A stretch of 64,000 bases of DNA from Sphingobium subterraneum (GTDB lineage Bacteria > Pseudomonadota > Alphaproteobacteria > Sphingomonadales > Sphingomonadaceae), in assembly GCF_014199435.1 (NCBI RefSeq), contig NZ_JACIJP010000003.1, positions 124,001 through 188,000 of the forward strand. Direction: 5' to 3'. Both the position numbers and the translations under genes were made by a program. Shown here one piece after another: positions 63,803 to 64,000 of the stretch (its first letter is position 1; each line of letters starts with the position of its first letter). The notes below the pieces were generated by a model that saw nothing but the letters and a program-made list of their open reading frames with translations, had not been told where the DNA came from and searched no databases.

Positions 63803-64000
63803 ATGCACGATGATATTCGCCATGCCATGTGGAAAGCGATGTCGGACAGCCCGTATCTGATGATCGGCCTGTCGAACGATTCCGCGCATAGCGAGCCGAT
63901 GACAGCACAGCTCGACAAGGACGCGAATGGCTGCTTCTGGTTCTATACGACGAAGGACAATCGGCTGGCTCCCGGCGGCGCTGCGATGGCGCAGTTTGTC
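63803..64000 (+). CDS. Pyridoxamine 5'-phosphate oxidase-like general stress protein, 5' part
   Basis: The first 66 residues (HDDIRHAMWKAMSDSPYLMIGL...GCFWFYTTKDN) match the COG3871 group of small FMN-binding split-barrel proteins (general-stress 26-like). AGGA lies before ATG 63803. The gene continues beyond the window. A weak EcfG-like element (GAAAC, 16 bases, GTT) is upstream at about 63743-63766. Confidence 0.75.
   Translation, partial: MHDDIRHAMWKAMSDSPYLMIGLSNDSAHSEPMTAQLDKDANGCFWFYTTKDNRLAPGGAAMAQFV

Noticed and set aside
1-64000. tRNA genes, CRISPR arrays, insertion sequences, prophage, toxin-antitoxin or defence islands
   Set aside because: None was recognised on reading. All long gaps were inspected and hold no tRNA-like or repeat-spacer structure, and no transposase, integrase or known defence proteins are encoded.

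Overview
The window is an ordinary, gene-dense stretch of a high-GC alphaproteobacterial chromosome, most likely a member of Sphingomonadaceae. The signs are the trpF-trpB-trpA-accD-folC operon, a SciP/DUF1153 protein, a CtrA-type site, an EcfG-like promoter, a large TonB-dependent receptor with no transport operon, and two kinds of short palindromic repeat of a sort I recall from sphingomonad genomes. I cannot fix the genus. I see no tRNA, rRNA, IS element, prophage, CRISPR array or anomalous-composition island.

Layout. 1-660: 3' part of cysS, with a palindromic repeat read through in frame. 680-2702: glnK-amtB with a near-consensus sigma-54 promoter, an NtrC-type site and a terminator. 2705-6140: rsmD and an RluB-type pseudouridine synthase, then an AmpG-like permease. 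6144-11012: trp/accD/folC operon. 11066-12212: gloA-gloB. 12303-16909: a SIMPL protein, then a run of envelope or unknown-function genes (DUF898, M48 protease, alpha/beta hydrolase, TPR protein). 17096-19767: thrS and infC, the latter probably starting at AUA. 19788-24569: a PAS/half-MCP protein under a CtrA box, msrA, an aspartate aminotransferase and pabB-pabC. 24677-27750: DUF983 and clpB with a heat-shock-like promoter. 27826-30843: TonB-dependent receptor. 31196-36479: M23 lipoprotein-DUF2093-xseA, diverging from purD and then murA. 36466-44484: a SHOCT-like membrane protein, DUF445, an RND pump with its adaptor, two GlsB/YeaQ-type small membrane proteins, sciP and an unknown gene. 44660-45796: mnmA.

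45887-57010 is the most coherent metabolic block. A valine operon (mmsA, isobutyryl-CoA dehydrogenase, 3-hydroxyisobutyryl-CoA hydrolase, mmsB) lies beside a leucine operon (isovaleryl-CoA dehydrogenase, both methylcrotonyl-CoA carboxylase subunits). Each has a divergent LysR-family regulator. Missing steps, such as the enoyl-CoA hydratases and HMG-CoA lyase, must be encoded elsewhere. 57078-60151 is a marR-emrA-emrB drug-efflux operon with a probably leaderless regulator transcript. The end holds pirin, a CinA-like protein with altered motifs, an SDR, a poxvirus-type topoisomerase IB and the start of a pyridoxamine-phosphate-oxidase-like stress protein.

I looked for an undescribed system and did not find a convincing one. 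The notable signals are regulatory or architectural: sigma-54/NtrC control of glnK, the infC AUA start, the CtrA box on a truncated chemoreceptor-like gene, a three-half-site LysR operator, and unusual gene overlaps.
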